Shown one piece after another: positions 35,582 to 48,360 of a stretch of 64,000 nucleotides of DNA. The translations under genes were made by a program, and so were the position numbers. Origin of the DNA: a bacterium (GTDB taxonomy: Bacteria; Cyanobacteriota; Vampirovibrionia; Gastranaerophilales; Gastranaerophilaceae); assembly GCA_017403285.1 (NCBI GenBank), contig JAFQOI010000101.1, forward strand, positions 45,294 through 109,293, read 5' to 3'. Each line of letters starts with the position of its first letter. Position 1 is the first letter of the stretch. The notes beneath the pieces were generated by a model. The model saw nothing but the letters and a program-made list of their open reading frames with translations, was not told where the DNA came from and searched no databases.

Positions 35582-36196
35582 ATGAATGCTATAGAAGGAC
35601 TTTTAGCCGAAAAGCTGTTTGCAGTATTGAGAGTTCAGGAAGAAGATAAGGCAAAAAATATAATAAATGCACTTTCTGATGGTGGAATAAAAATTGTAGA
35701 AATTGTAATAGAAAAACCAGAAATGGTTAATGTAATCAAAGAAATTACAAAAAAAGAAGATAGACCATTAATAATGGCTGGTGGGATTATTACTCAACGT
35801 CAGGCACAACTTGCGATTGATGCAGGAGCAGATGTTATTGTTTCTCCAGTTTTTCAAATGAATTTGGTAAGACTTTGTAAAAGTGAGAGAACACCATTAA
35901 TTATGACTGCAACAACTCCAAATGAAGCATATTCTGCTTGGAAAGCGAGAACACAGTTGATAAAAATTGCGCCAGCAAATCCTATGGGTGGTGCTGAATA
36001 TATAGAAGATATTTTGAGACCAATGAAGTTTTTAAATGTAATTGCAGCAGGAAGTATAAAGATTAATGATGTATCAGCATACTTAAAAGCAGGTGCTAAA
36101 GCGGTTGGACTTGGTCGTGCTTTATATAAAGATGCATCATTCGCAGAAATAACAAAAAGAGCTGAAGATGCTCGTAGTAAAGTTTTAGAAGTATAA
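35582..36196 (+). CDS. eda: KDPG/KHG aldolase (2-dehydro-3-deoxyphosphogluconate aldolase)
   Basis: Class I aldolase fold of 204 residues that cleaves KDPG to pyruvate and glyceraldehyde 3-phosphate. AGGIIT near residue 61 and L-I-K-I-A-P-A near 128 give the Schiff-base lysine, and AGSIKINDVSAYLKAGAKAVG near 155 the phosphate loop (GS). The usual E-I-T-x-R loop is E-I-V-I-E here, so substrate preference may be altered. No edd gene is nearby. Confidence 0.85.
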   Translation: MNAIEGLLAEKLFAVLRVQEEDKAKNIINALSDGGIKIVEIVIEKPEMVNVIKEITKKEDRPLIMAGGIITQRQAQLAIDAGADVIVSPVFQMNLVRLCKSERTPLIMTATTPNEAYSAWKARTQLIKIAPANPMGGAEYIEDILRPMKFLNVIAAGSIKINDVSAYLKAGAKAVGLGRALYKDASFAEITKRAEDARSKVLEV

Positions 36197-36210
36197 AAAT
36201 ATTAGGTGAT

Positions 36211-37644
36211 ATGATGACTAAATTGATTTTTGAGAAAAGTCGCCAAGAAGTCGGCGGAATAAATTTAACTGATGAAAAAGTAGATTTTAGTTTTATAGAT
36301 AAAAAATATTTATCAGAAAATCACTCGTCCATATTGCCTGAAATTTCAGAACTTGAAGTGATGCGTCATTATAAAGAATTGTCTGACAAAAATTTCTGTA
36401 TAGAAAAAGGTTTTTATCCGTTGGGCTCTTGTACAATGAAATACAATCCCAAAGTAAATGAATTGTTGGCTACTTTAGATGGTTTTACTGCGCTTCATCC
36501 TATGCAAGATGATGAAGATGCTCAAGGAGCTTTAAAGTTGATGTATAACCTTCAAGAAGCACTTAAGATTGTAACAGGAATGGATGCAGTTACGCTTCAA
36601 CCTGCTGCTGGTGCACATGGTGAATTATGTGGGATGATGGTTGTTAAAAAGTATTTTCAAAAAATAGGTCAAGATAGAAAAAATGTTATTATTCCAGATT
36701 CTGCACATGGAACTAATCCTGCAAGTGCTGCTATGTGTGGATTTAACATTGTTGAAATTAAATCGAATGAAAAAGGATTGGTTGATTTAGAAGCTTTAAA
36801 GGCGGTTTTAGATGAAAATACTGCTGCTATAATGCTAACAAATCCTAATACATTGGGTTTATTTGAAGAAGATATTCTTGAGATATCCAAATTGGTTCAC
36901 GAAAAAGGTGCACTTTTATACTATGATGGTGCAAATATGAATGCGATTATGGGATATACAAATCCTAGATTAATGGGATTTGATATAGTTCACCTTAACT
37001 TGCATAAAACATTTTCAACCCCTCATGGTGGTGGTGGACCTGGTGCTGGACCTGTTGGTGTTGTTGATAAATTGAAAGACTTTTTACCTGTTCCAACAAT
37101 AAAATATAATGGAAAGAATTATTATAGAGATTATTCTTCAAAGGATTCTATTGGGAAAATGAAAGCATTTTATGGCAATTTTTCAGTTCTTGTAAAAGCG
37201 TATGCTTATGTACTTTTAATGGGTAAAGAACTTAAAAATGCAAGCGCAAATGCTGTTTTAAACGCTAATTATATGATGAATAAATTAAAAGAATATTATG
37301 ATTTGCCTTATGATAGAAAATGTATGCACGAGTTTGTTCTTTCTGGGGAAAAACAGAAAGAACAAGGAGCAAATACTTTGGCAATTGCAAAAAGGCTAAT
37401 GGATTCAAACTTTCATCCACCAACAATATATTTCCCTCTTATCGTGCATGAGGCAATTATGATTGAACCAACGGAGTCTGAAACAAAAGAAAGACTTGAT
37501 GATTTTGTTGATACTATGATTCAAATAGCAAAAGAAATAGAAGCAAATCCTCAAGAAGTTTTAAAACATCCTTTGAACACTCCTGTTAAAAAAGTTGATG
37601 AGACTCTTGCTGCTAGAAAACCTGATTTAGCCTATCGAATATAA
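36211..37644 (+). CDS. gcvPB: Glycine dehydrogenase (decarboxylating), subunit 2 (P-protein beta)
   Basis: PLP subunit of the glycine cleavage system. GFYPLGSCTMKYNPK near residue 70 and the PLP-lysine region L-N-L-H-K-T-F-S-T-P-H-G-G-G near 270 are diagnostic, and length (477) fits the two-subunit P-protein. Subunit 1 (gcvPA), T and H proteins are not in the window. The start may be this ATG or the adjacent one three bases on; an AGGTGA site lies upstream. Confidence 0.95.
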   Translation: MMTKLIFEKSRQEVGGINLTDEKVDFSFIDKKYLSENHSSILPEISELEVMRHYKELSDKNFCIEKGFYPLGSCTMKYNPKVNELLATLDGFTALHPMQDDEDAQGALKLMYNLQEALKIVTGMDAVTLQPAAGAHGELCGMMVVKKYFQKIGQDRKNVIIPDSAHGTNPASAAMCGFNIVEIKSNEKGLVDLEALKAVLDENTAAIMLTNPNTLGLFEEDILEISKLVHEKGALLYYDGANMNAIMGYTNPRLMGFDIVHLNLHKTFSTPHGGGGPGAGPVGVVDKLKDFLPVPTIKYNGKNYYRDYSSKDSIGKMKAFYGNFSVLVKAYAYVLLMGKELKNASANAVLNANYMMNKLKEYYDLPYDRKCMHEFVLSGEKQKEQGANTLAIAKRLMDSNFHPPTIYFPLIVHEAIMIEPTESETKERLDDFVDTMIQIAKEIEANPQEVLKHPLNTPVKKVDETLAARKPDLAYRI

Positions 37645-37692
37645 TTTGTTGGTACTATAATAGACCTGTATAAATGTGACAGGAACTTTGGT

Positions 37693-40426
<2,734 letters not shown>

Positions 40427-40427
<1 letters not shown>

Positions 40428-43000
40428 TATTTTTTCTTCTTAATTTCTTCTAATATTTTTAAAAATTCACTTTCGCCTAAGAATGTCTTAATTCCGTTAA
40501 TTCCTGTATCTATTTTGCTTATAAGGTTTCCTTGTGAATTAGAAGATGATAGGTTTTTTGCTAAAATAAATGATTTTAACGCTCTTTTATAATCTCTAGT
40601 TTTTAGGTAGTGATTACCTATTTGAGCATAAATAGAAACTGCATAACTCGTATCATCAAAACGTTTTGCGGCTCCAAGCGCTTTTACTAAATATTCGTAG
40701 TGCTTTTCTGATGAGGTATCTTTGTATAATTCTGCCAATTTGGAGTATGAATAATATAACGATTCATAATTATTTGTTTGTTTGTCAACAGAAATGGCAA
40801 GTTCATAATATTTTTTAGCAGCAGGAATGTTATCATTATCAAGAGAAATGCCTGCTAAATTAGAGTATGCTGAGGACAAAAATAGATTTTCTTCAACATC
40901 TTTAGAACATTGAATGCATTTTAAGTAATTTTTTTGAGCCATACCTAAATCATTATTGTCATCAAAAAGAAGTCCATATTTAAAATAGCACTCAGTAATT
41001 AATTTTATATTAGAACTTTTTTCTGCACTCACTACCGCTTTTTTTGCATATTCAAATGCTGCATCAAAATCAAGATTGTTATCTTCTATTTCAGATAAAC
41101 CTAAATAGCATCTTACTGTCATTTCACTAGATATGTTAGATGAGTGTAAAATGCGATTGTATACTTCTTTTACTTTATCAAATTTATAAATTTCACTATA
41201 TATTTGTGCAATGCTTAATAATACTTTGTTTGCTTTTTCTGTAGACTCTGTTAAATAAAGTTCATAAGCTTTTTCGTAGTTATTTACAGATTCTTCATAG
41301 TCTTGAACTTTTTTGTAACAAATAGCAAGTTTTGTATATAAAATTGGCTCTTTAACTTTAAACATTTTATCATCAGTGCAAGACAGTGCTTTCTTATAGT
41401 GCAAAATTGCGCTTGGGAAATTATAGTTATTTTCGTGGGTTTGTGCTATTTCTACAAAATCATCTAGACTTTCAGCTTCATTCGTTTCTGTTTCTATCTG
41501 TGTTGATTTCAATGAAGCATTATATATTTCTTCCATTCCTTGCACTGCGACTATATCTTTAAAATTTTTTTCTATTTGGTCGTTATTGGAAGATGTAAGT
41601 AATAATTTTGAGTCTTCTTTCGATAATTCAAATTTGTTTCTATTATCGGTTGGTTTTGTTTTTACATTTTGAAGATATCTCTTTTGCTTTGTTTTATCTT
41701 CTTTTTCATCTTTGTCGTAACCACTATTTTTTGAATAAGTAAAATAGTTGAAATTCTTCATTTCAGCCATTCTTGATTTATTTGATTTTCCTGTCTTTGA
41801 AATTTCTTCGTTTAATTTTTCAATTTTTTCTTTATGAAAAGCGATTTCCTGTCTCATTGTTTGACGAGATAGGAATAATTCTCTATCAAATGGTTTTAGT
41901 GGTAGTTCGTCATCATACAATTTTACAAGATATTCATGCACTTGTAATTTTGTATCTGCAGAAAACGATTTTACGTATTCGTTTTTAATATAATCTTTTA
42001 TGTAGTATTTACCGAATTTTTCTTCAACAATGTGTTTTTGTAATAAATAGTTGAGGTCTTCTTCTTTTGTATATCCGTGTGAAATAAGAAATTCTTTGCT
42101 TAGTCCATGTCTGATTGTGGATAATAAAATCAATAATTTTATAAATTTATCAGAAGTAAAACTAAATAATTTAGATACCAAAAATTCTAAAAATGTTCTT
42201 GTTGATCTTGCAAATTCTGAGCCGAAAACACCTAAAGATATATGCATTGAATGCATTATTAAAACGGATAATTCCACTAGCAGATAGTGTCCATGTGTTA
42301 TTTTGTATAATTCTTCACACTCATATTTGCTTCCTGTAATCTTATATATGTTTAAATAATCGTACACTTCATCTTTCGTTAATGGTTTTAGTGAATGAGA
42401 AACAACACTAGTATCTGTTTTTAAATTTTCAGGCATGAAAGAACGAGTACAGATTACAATTTTTATTTTTTCAAAGTGACTTAAAAATTGAATAAAATCC
42501 AATATGTCTTTTTGTGTTTCTTTTAAGAAAGTATTTGTTTCAAATGAGTCAAAAATAAATAGCATTGGAGCATTACAGTTTTTTATATATGCATTTATTT
42601 TCTCTGAAAATATATTTGATTCTATTTTGGGAAGGGTTATTTTATTTTCATTGTGATATACCGAAAAATCCTTAAAAAGTGAAAGTAGTATATCATCGAG
42701 ATTTATCGAATTTAGATATGAACATTTAAACACTAAAACATCGTCAGAAACAAAGTCTGTAAAAACATTTGCAGTATTTGTTTTTCCTGCCCCCATAAAT
42801 CCATTGAGTATAAATATGTTGTCTGGTGTTTTTAAGAAATTTATAAAATCATTAATTGCGTTAATATTGTGTTTGAGTATAAAATTATTATCTCTAAAGG
42901 CAAGATAATTTTCGAGATAAGCCTGCTGACTCATCTCTCCTTGTAGTGATGAATTTATGTCTTCCTTTATGAAACTGTAATTCATATTTTTATAATACAT
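40427..43000 (-). CDS. STAND-type P-loop ATPase with C-terminal TPR repeats
   Basis: An 857-residue protein. After about 60 residues comes Walker A GFMGAGKTN (67-75) and Walker B MLFIFDSFE (146-154), with an ICTRS sensor-like segment near 197, as in NACHT/NB-ARC ATPases. A winged-helix-like stretch may follow near 270-370, then a charged low-complexity linker (about 385-500). About eight TPR repeats run from about 515 to 830. Such proteins act as signal-sensing switches in regulation, death or phage defence. It has no recognisable effector domain. An AGGA site precedes the ATG. The ligand and output are unknown. Confidence 0.75.
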
Positions 43001-43074
43001 TAATATTCCTATATTTCATATCTGTTAAACAGTGTATTTTCACTTTTTTTGACACTAGATTAAAATGAAAAATC

Positions 43075-43083
43075 TGTTATAAT
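43075..43083 (+). promoter_or_regulatory. Extended -10 promoter of the SH3-like protein gene
   Basis: TGT plus TATAAT (43078-43083) lies directly upstream of the ATG at 43090, so the transcript would begin at or within a base or two of the start codon. A TTGACA at 43049-43054 is 23 nt away, too far for a normal -35. Confidence 0.5.
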
Positions 43084-43089
43084 GCAAAT

Positions 43090-43752
43090 ATGAAAAAGAT
43101 TTTGATATATTCCTTATTTTTAGCAATTATGATTTTTGCAATGCCTGCTATGGCTGATATAGTGCCATTAAGTACCAAAAGTATTAAGCATTATGGTATT
43201 GGTGTTTTGAATATGCCAAAAAGTTACAAGGTGTATGTTTTCCCTAGACTTGATTCGCCTATAAAAAGAGAAGTTAATTATGATGGAATAAAAAAATCCG
43301 CAATAGTAAATACTATTGATATGAGAAAAATTTCTTATGTTGCTTATGTTCCATCTAATGATGTTGCTCTTTTGGCAGTGGACATGAATCCACTTGATAA
43401 TTGGTATCAGGTGTACTTAAATCAATCTACTGGAGAAATGGGATGGGTATATTGTGAAAATCAAGATTCTTTCTACACATATAGACAAATGTTCTATAAG
43501 TGGGGAAAGGAATATGGAATCAAAGTTTTTAATGATTTAACGGAAGATGAAAAAGTTTTGTACTCAAAAGAAGACAAAACATCAAAAATATTAGATAAAT
43601 TTACATATCCCAAATTTATAACATTTACTGTTATTAGGGGGAATTGGCTACTTGCAACAGTACAAGATGTAACTGGTGCTCCAAAAATCGGTTGGTTTAA
43701 TTGGAGAAATGAAGATGGAACACTAAATATGTTCCCAAACTTTAAAGACTAA
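43090..43752 (+). CDS. Secreted SH3-like domain protein
   Basis: A signal peptide (residues 1-22, ending A-M-A) precedes about 200 residues that look like two SH3-like barrels: one around 60-125 with a W-Y-Q-V-Y-L and G-E-M-G-W-V-Y pattern, and one around 155-212 with G-N-W-L-L-A-T-V and K-I-G-W-F-N-W. This pattern is common in bacterial periplasmic SH3 proteins that bind peptidoglycan or partner proteins. No enzyme motif is seen. No ribosome site lies before the ATG, in line with a possibly leaderless transcript. Confidence 0.7.
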   Translation: MKKILIYSLFLAIMIFAMPAMADIVPLSTKSIKHYGIGVLNMPKSYKVYVFPRLDSPIKREVNYDGIKKSAIVNTIDMRKISYVAYVPSNDVALLAVDMNPLDNWYQVYLNQSTGEMGWVYCENQDSFYTYRQMFYKWGKEYGIKVFNDLTEDEKVLYSKEDKTSKILDKFTYPKFITFTVIRGNWLLATVQDVTGAPKIGWFNWRNEDGTLNMFPNFKD

Positions 43753-43754
43753 GT

Positions 43755-44027
43755 TTAATCAGTTACTCTATCTTGGTTGTGTGTAGGCAAAGATGCAGAA
43801 TACTCTGCAAGAATTCTTGAAATGTCTGAACCATTAATTACAACTTCTAAAATCAATTGAGAGTTTATTAGAAGTTTATCTGTATATTCAAGTTCATCAG
43901 TGTCAAAAATTTCAAATTCAATGAAATCGGCGCCAACATAATTGATTTTTCCATAACTCTCACTTGAGCCCCATTTCATGAATACAAGTTGTCTTTCAAA
44001 TAATTTTAATTTATCTACCAATCTCAT
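43755..44027 (-). CDS. Small protein of unknown function, Sm/barrel-like
   Basis: A 90-residue cytoplasmic protein when started at the ATG at 44027, which has a GGAG site 10 nt upstream; an earlier ATG at 44045 would add six residues. The pattern G-K-I-N-Y-V-G-A-D-F-I-E-F-E-I followed by L-L-I-N-S-Q-L-I-L-E-V suggests a small beta barrel of Sm or Tudor type, but this is a gestalt call. It ends 2 nt from the convergent SH3-like gene. Confidence 0.55.
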   Translation of the reverse strand: MRLVDKLKLFERQLVFMKWGSSESYGKINYVGADFIEFEIFDTDELEYTDKLLINSQLILEVVINGSDISRILAEYSASLPTHNQDRVTD

Positions 44028-44183
44028 TAAATACTTTCTCCACATATCTTATGTATCATGATAATGTCTTAAAAACCAATAGTCAAATTGGCTATTTTTG
44101 TAAATATTTTGAAACAAAAAATAAATTTGTATCAATTGTGGTTTTTCATAATCTTTTAATCTGTAGAAAAAAGGAATAAAGGT

Positions 44184-45209
44184 ATGAATATTGGTTCAAT
44201 AACTCCATTAATGCAAATTAGAAATAATTTTGCTTCATTTAACAAAACTTCATTCAAAGGAACTGAATATGTTGATACATTTGAAAGAACAACATCTTCA
44301 ATTGTGCAAGGTGAAAATAGAGCAATTAAATGGTTAAAAGAAACAGATTTCGTAAATAAATCTTTGGCTGAAACACTGGCAAATTCTGAAAATATTTTAG
44401 GTGAAGGATTTTCACATGTTGTATATCAAATACCTGGGAATGATGAATATATATTAAGAATGAATAAATCATCAGTTAAGTGTGATGAAATAAAAAATCC
44501 AGAAATAAAAGATGTCGAAGATAAAAATTTACCAATTAATATTGGTCAGCCAGTTGCACAAATATTATTTGATACTTCTGATTCATATATGAAAGGTTAT
44601 GTGGAAGTTCTAAAAAAACAAAATGGAGAATCAGTTGGAGTTAAACCGCCAAGTGCAATTTATATTGAAGATACTGGTGTATTAAGAGAAAATGAAGTTC
44701 CTTATGAAGATGCTTCAAGAAAAGATAAATACGAAAGAACAATTCATAAAGTGGCGCAGCTTCCTGTTTCTGCATATGAAAAATTCTTAGAAGAACTTAC
44801 TATTGCAGGTGAAGCAGGGTATAAATTTGATTATTATAATTCAAATAATGTTTTAGTTGATGAAGATGGTCAGGCAATAAATATTATTGATATGGATCAA
44901 CAAAAATCACCAGTTGATTATGGTAGTGTTTTATTTGCACTTACAAATATTGAATATTTTAATACTTTTAACAGTCAGTATGATGCCGCTCCAGTTAGTG
45001 ATGAAAGAAAAGAGCAAGCATTCTTAGATACTGTTGAGATTATAGATAAATATGTACAAGCAATGAAAAATCAAGGACTTAAATTTGATAGAGAAAATAC
45101 ATCAATGTACTTTTATAAATTATTGGATAGTTTTCCTTGTAAATTCTATTGCAAAAGCTTTGATTACAGTGGGCAATGGGCTAAATTTGAACAAATGGGC
45201 GTGGCATAA
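44184..45209 (+). CDS. Kinase-fold-like protein with N-terminal FKG motif
   Basis: 341 residues. The first 25 are Ser/Asn/Phe-rich with a short S-F-K-G motif at 23-26 and D-T-F-E-R at 31-35. From about 70 the sequence resembles a protein-kinase fold: a glycine loop LGEGFSHVVYQI near 72, Y-I-L-R-M-N-K near 89 (a Lys/Arg at the ATP-anchor position), a catalytic-loop-like F-D-Y-Y-N-S-N-N-V-L-V near 215, and I-I-D-M-D near 234 in place of a DFG/IDFD metal motif. A protein, aminoglycoside-type or choline-type substrate cannot be told. Ribosome sites AAAGGA and AAAGGT precede the ATG. Confidence 0.55.
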   Translation: MNIGSITPLMQIRNNFASFNKTSFKGTEYVDTFERTTSSIVQGENRAIKWLKETDFVNKSLAETLANSENILGEGFSHVVYQIPGNDEYILRMNKSSVKCDEIKNPEIKDVEDKNLPINIGQPVAQILFDTSDSYMKGYVEVLKKQNGESVGVKPPSAIYIEDTGVLRENEVPYEDASRKDKYERTIHKVAQLPVSAYEKFLEELTIAGEAGYKFDYYNSNNVLVDEDGQAINIIDMDQQKSPVDYGSVLFALTNIEYFNTFNSQYDAAPVSDERKEQAFLDTVEIIDKYVQAMKNQGLKFDRENTSMYFYKLLDSFPCKFYCKSFDYSGQWAKFEQMGVA

Positions 45210-45254
45210 TTTGTAAATTTTACACTTATTATCGTTACAAAATAAATAAAAATA

Positions 45255-45283
45255 TTTTGTTTTGCATTTAGTTCTGCTATAGT
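45255..45283 (+). promoter_or_regulatory. Promoter before the uridine-kinase-like gene
   Basis: TTTTGT (45255-45260) and TATAGT (45278-45283) are 17 nt apart with an extended TGC, the same layout as the lysA promoter. Confidence 0.5.
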
Positions 45284-45302
45284 CTTAAAAAAGGAAAAAG
45301 TT

Positions 45303-46172
45303 GTGACTGATACTTTGAGCAGAAACATTGAATTTGATTTTGCTTTTGGCAATAAATATGCATCTTTCCCGATGACTCCGTTAAGGAATATAGAATCGCA
45401 ATTGATTAGCATATTTGAGAATGAATTAACTTCAAAAAATAGAGTTTTATTACATTACAACCCTGCAGTTATAAAAAAATTGGTGCAGTTTTTATCAGGA
45501 AGTGTTAGTCGTTCAGCATCAGTGGGTATTGCTGGGGAAACTGCTAGTGGTAAATCAACAATTGCTCTTGATATTATTGATACTATTGAAAAATTTGCTA
45601 AGTTTTATCATCTGAAACACGTTATTACTAGGGTAAATACAGATGATTACTATTATGACCGTTCTGAAGAAGTGAAAAAGGCAGGCGGTATGGCTGAATT
45701 TGCGAAAAATTACGACTTTGATGTTCCTGAAGCGTTGGAGTTGGATTTGATGTGTAAGCATATCAATGAGCTTCAAAAAGGTAAGTTTGTTATGCTTCCT
45801 AAATATGATATGTCAGGAACAACAAAAAGATGGGATAATTATACACCTGCGGAACCTTCAAAAGTTATTATTTCTGAAGGTTTATTTACGCTTACAGATA
45901 AAATTAGAAATGCTTTTGATTTTAAAATTTATGTTGATATAGATAGAGAAATTCAAAAAGAGAGATTTTTTGTAAGAGCAAAAGAAAGAGGACTTGGCGC
46001 ATCATCAAAAGCAATATATGAAAATGCTTCAAACAAAGCAGAAATATATATTCGTCCTTGTCGTGAATGTGCAGATATTGTTTTATCTGGTGAAGCAGAT
46101 AGAGAAGGTTATAAAAAGTTTTTGAATAAAATTATAGCAATAGTAGACCAAGTTCATTTCAAAAACAGGTAG
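45303..46172 (+). CDS. Uridine kinase-like P-loop kinase
   Basis: P-loop GIAGETASGKSTIA near residue 77, a V-N-T-D-D-Y-Y-Y-D segment near 112 as in uridine/phosphoribulokinase proteins, P-K-Y-D-M-S-G-T-T near 161, and ISEGLFTL near 181. An unusual N-terminal extension of about 70 residues precedes the kinase. The initiation codon is GTG, with an AAAGGA site about 8 nt upstream. It stands 3 nt before nadD, so nucleotide or cofactor salvage is plausible; the substrate is not proven. Confidence 0.8.
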   Translation: MTDTLSRNIEFDFAFGNKYASFPMTPLRNIESQLISIFENELTSKNRVLLHYNPAVIKKLVQFLSGSVSRSASVGIAGETASGKSTIALDIIDTIEKFAKFYHLKHVITRVNTDDYYYDRSEEVKKAGGMAEFAKNYDFDVPEALELDLMCKHINELQKGKFVMLPKYDMSGTTKRWDNYTPAEPSKVIISEGLFTLTDKIRNAFDFKIYVDIDREIQKERFFVRAKERGLGASSKAIYENASNKAEIYIRPCRECADIVLSGEADREGYKKFLNKIIAIVDQVHFKNR

Positions 46173-46175
46173 TTT

Positions 46176-46775
46176 ATGAGTGTATGTTTATATCAGGGGA
46201 GTTTTAACCCTATTCATAATGCGCATCTTGAAGTTGCAGAATATGTTCATAAAAAATTTGGTTTTGAAAAAATTGTTTTTATTCCTGCGTTTAAACCTCC
46301 ACATAAAGATTTAAAAAATTTTGATGCGGATAATGCAATTCATCGTCTTAATATGGTCCAAATAGCAACGGATAATATTCCTTATTTCGATGTTAGTGCT
46401 ATTGAATATACTAGAAATAGACCTTCTTATACTTATGATACTATTGTACAAATCAAATATATTGTAAAGCCTAAAGACAAAATAAATTTTATAATAGGAA
46501 CAGATGCTTTTATAAAAATAGAATCTTGGCATAGAGCAGATGAACTTAAAGAGTTGGTTAAGTTTATTTTATTTGTGAGAGAGAATAATTTTGATGAAAC
46601 ACCTTTTCTTAAATTAAAAGAAAAAGGGTATGAATATGAGTTGATGCAAATGCCGTTTCTTGATATTTCTGCGACGGAAGTTCGGGAGAGGGTTAGGCAA
46701 AATATAGACATTTATGATATAGTACCAAGAAGAGTGGCAGATTACATAAAGCAAAATAATGTATACAAAATATAG
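46176..46775 (+). CDS. nadD: Nicotinate-nucleotide adenylyltransferase
   Basis: Adenylates nicotinate mononucleotide in NAD synthesis. YQGSFNPIHNAHLEVA near residue 5 (nucleotidyltransferase H-x-x-H), P-P-H-K near 46, IIGTDAF near 107 and S-A-T-E-V-R-E-R-V near 167 (ISSTxIR-like) are diagnostic. Length is 199. It overlaps yqeK by 17 nt, the usual nadD-yqeK arrangement. Confidence 0.94.
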   Translation: MSVCLYQGSFNPIHNAHLEVAEYVHKKFGFEKIVFIPAFKPPHKDLKNFDADNAIHRLNMVQIATDNIPYFDVSAIEYTRNRPSYTYDTIVQIKYIVKPKDKINFIIGTDAFIKIESWHRADELKELVKFILFVRENNFDETPFLKLKEKGYEYELMQMPFLDISATEVRERVRQNIDIYDIVPRRVADYIKQNNVYKI

Positions 46776-47337
46776 TATTGAAGAAATTAAAGAAAAACTT
46801 AAAAATCGCTTGAATGAGGAGCGCTTTTTGCATTCTATAGGAACTATGGAAATGGCTATGGAACTTGCACAAAAATACGGATGTGATGTTGAAAAGGCCC
46901 AAGTTGCAGGATTGTTGCACGATTGTGCAAAATGTATTCCAAAAAATGATTTAGAGAAGATGCAAAACTCATTTGAAGAATGCGAAAAATTAAGTGAAAA
47001 AACTTGGCACGCTCCAGTTGGCGTAATTGTCGCAAAAGAAGAATATGGTATTGTTGATGAGGAAATTTTATCTTCTATTAGATGGCATACTATTGGGAAA
47101 AAAGATATGTCTGATTTTGAAAAGATAATTTTTCTTGCTGATAAAATTGAGCATAGAACAAGAGAAGAAGAATTTAGAGAAAAAATAGAAAAAACGCTAA
47201 GAAAGACTGATAATCTTGATTGTGCAATGCTTAAGAGTTTTAAAATAACAATAAAAAGTTTGTTAAAGAGAAAATTACCAATATGTTATCAAACTATTGA
47301 TGTTTATAATGATTTGCTGAAAAAAGTTCAAGGTTAG
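46759..47337 (+). CDS. yqeK: YqeK-family HD-domain Ap4A hydrolase
   Basis: HD-domain phosphohydrolase, in related bacteria a symmetrical diadenosine tetraphosphatase. H-S-I-G-T-M-E-M-A near residue 26, the G-L-L-H-D-C-A-K motif near 51 (metal His-Asp), H-A-P-V-G near 84, I-R-W-H-T-I-G near 111 and F-L-A-D-K-I-E near 128 are all present. Length is 192. The start lies inside nadD. Confidence 0.92.
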   Translation: MYTKYSIEEIKEKLKNRLNEERFLHSIGTMEMAMELAQKYGCDVEKAQVAGLLHDCAKCIPKNDLEKMQNSFEECEKLSEKTWHAPVGVIVAKEEYGIVDEEILSSIRWHTIGKKDMSDFEKIIFLADKIEHRTREEEFREKIEKTLRKTDNLDCAMLKSFKITIKSLLKRKLPICYQTIDVYNDLLKKVQG

Positions 47338-47343
47338 TTGAAT

Positions 47344-48360
47344 ATGGAATATTTATATTGTGAAAAAATGAATAGACAATTATGTTTTAATGGTGATTAC
47401 ATATATGCTTGTACTGTTGGAAACAATACTAAATCCAATTCAAATTTAATAATAAAAGAGAATTATAACGGCGAACCATTTGATATAGAACAATTTTTTG
47501 TTGAAAGAGAACAAATAAAGAAAGATGCAAAAAATGGGAAAATAGTTGAAAATTGCGAAGGTTGTCATTATTTGCAATTAAGAGATTGGGATAATATAGG
47601 AACAGGTAGAAAAATTGATTATATATTGATTTCAAATTACAAAAGATGCAATTCTAGATGTACATATTGTATTAGTCGCAGTGATTATAATCCTAAAAAA
47701 GATAAAGACCCCGAAACATATAATATTATTCCTATAATAAAAGATATGATAGAAAAAGGATATGTTACCGCGGATACAAAGTTCGATTTTGCAGGAGGAG
47801 AGTGTACTCTTTATTCTAATTTTGAAGAATTACTTTTTCTTTTAATAAATTCTGGGATTAAGAATATTATTATTCACTCAAATGCAATTATATATTCAAA
47901 AGCAATAGAAGAGGGTATTAAAACTGGAAAAGTTAGCATTTGTGTTTCAACGGATAGTGGCGAAAAGAAAACTCATGAAAAAGTTAAAGGTGTAAAAACG
48001 TACTCTAAAGTATGGCATAATATTAAAAAATACAATCAAGTAAAACCAGAAAATGGAGATAATACAGTTAGTGTCAAATATATTTTAGTTGAAAAAATTA
48101 ACGATAATCCAAAGGAAATAGAATCTTGGCTTAAAAAGGTAAAAAGTATTGGGGTAAAAAGAGTCAGATTTAATGCTGATAATGATATTTTTATAAAATA
48201 TCAAAGTTCAAATGAACATAATCATCCATATCTTGCCCAGATAATTATATTGACAGAATTTTTTGTAAAACGAGCTAATTTTTACAATATTGAATATGAA
48301 TTAGATTATAATATTGACGCTGCTTATAAGATGCTCAATGTTAAAATGCCAAATGGTTAG
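47344..48360 (+). CDS. Radical SAM protein with N-terminal SPASM-like cysteine cluster (paralog 2)
   Basis: C102-x3-C106-x2-C109 is the radical SAM site, followed by F-A-G-G-E-C-T near 150. N-terminal cysteines C6, C14, C23 and C71-E-G-C74 align with those of the paralogs at 20.6 and 48.4 kb, with the shared C-x6-L-x-F-x2-D-x-I-x2-C pattern. A TTG six bases upstream (47338) is an alternative start; the ATG has an AAGG site. It lies just behind yqeK and converges with the third paralog, overlapping by 4 nt. Confidence 0.78.
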   Translation: MEYLYCEKMNRQLCFNGDYIYACTVGNNTKSNSNLIIKENYNGEPFDIEQFFVEREQIKKDAKNGKIVENCEGCHYLQLRDWDNIGTGRKIDYILISNYKRCNSRCTYCISRSDYNPKKDKDPETYNIIPIIKDMIEKGYVTADTKFDFAGGECTLYSNFEELLFLLINSGIKNIIIHSNAIIYSKAIEEGIKTGKVSICVSTDSGEKKTHEKVKGVKTYSKVWHNIKKYNQVKPENGDNTVSVKYILVEKINDNPKEIESWLKKVKSIGVKRVRFNADNDIFIKYQSSNEHNHPYLAQIIILTEFFVKRANFYNIEYELDYNIDAAYKMLNVKMPNG

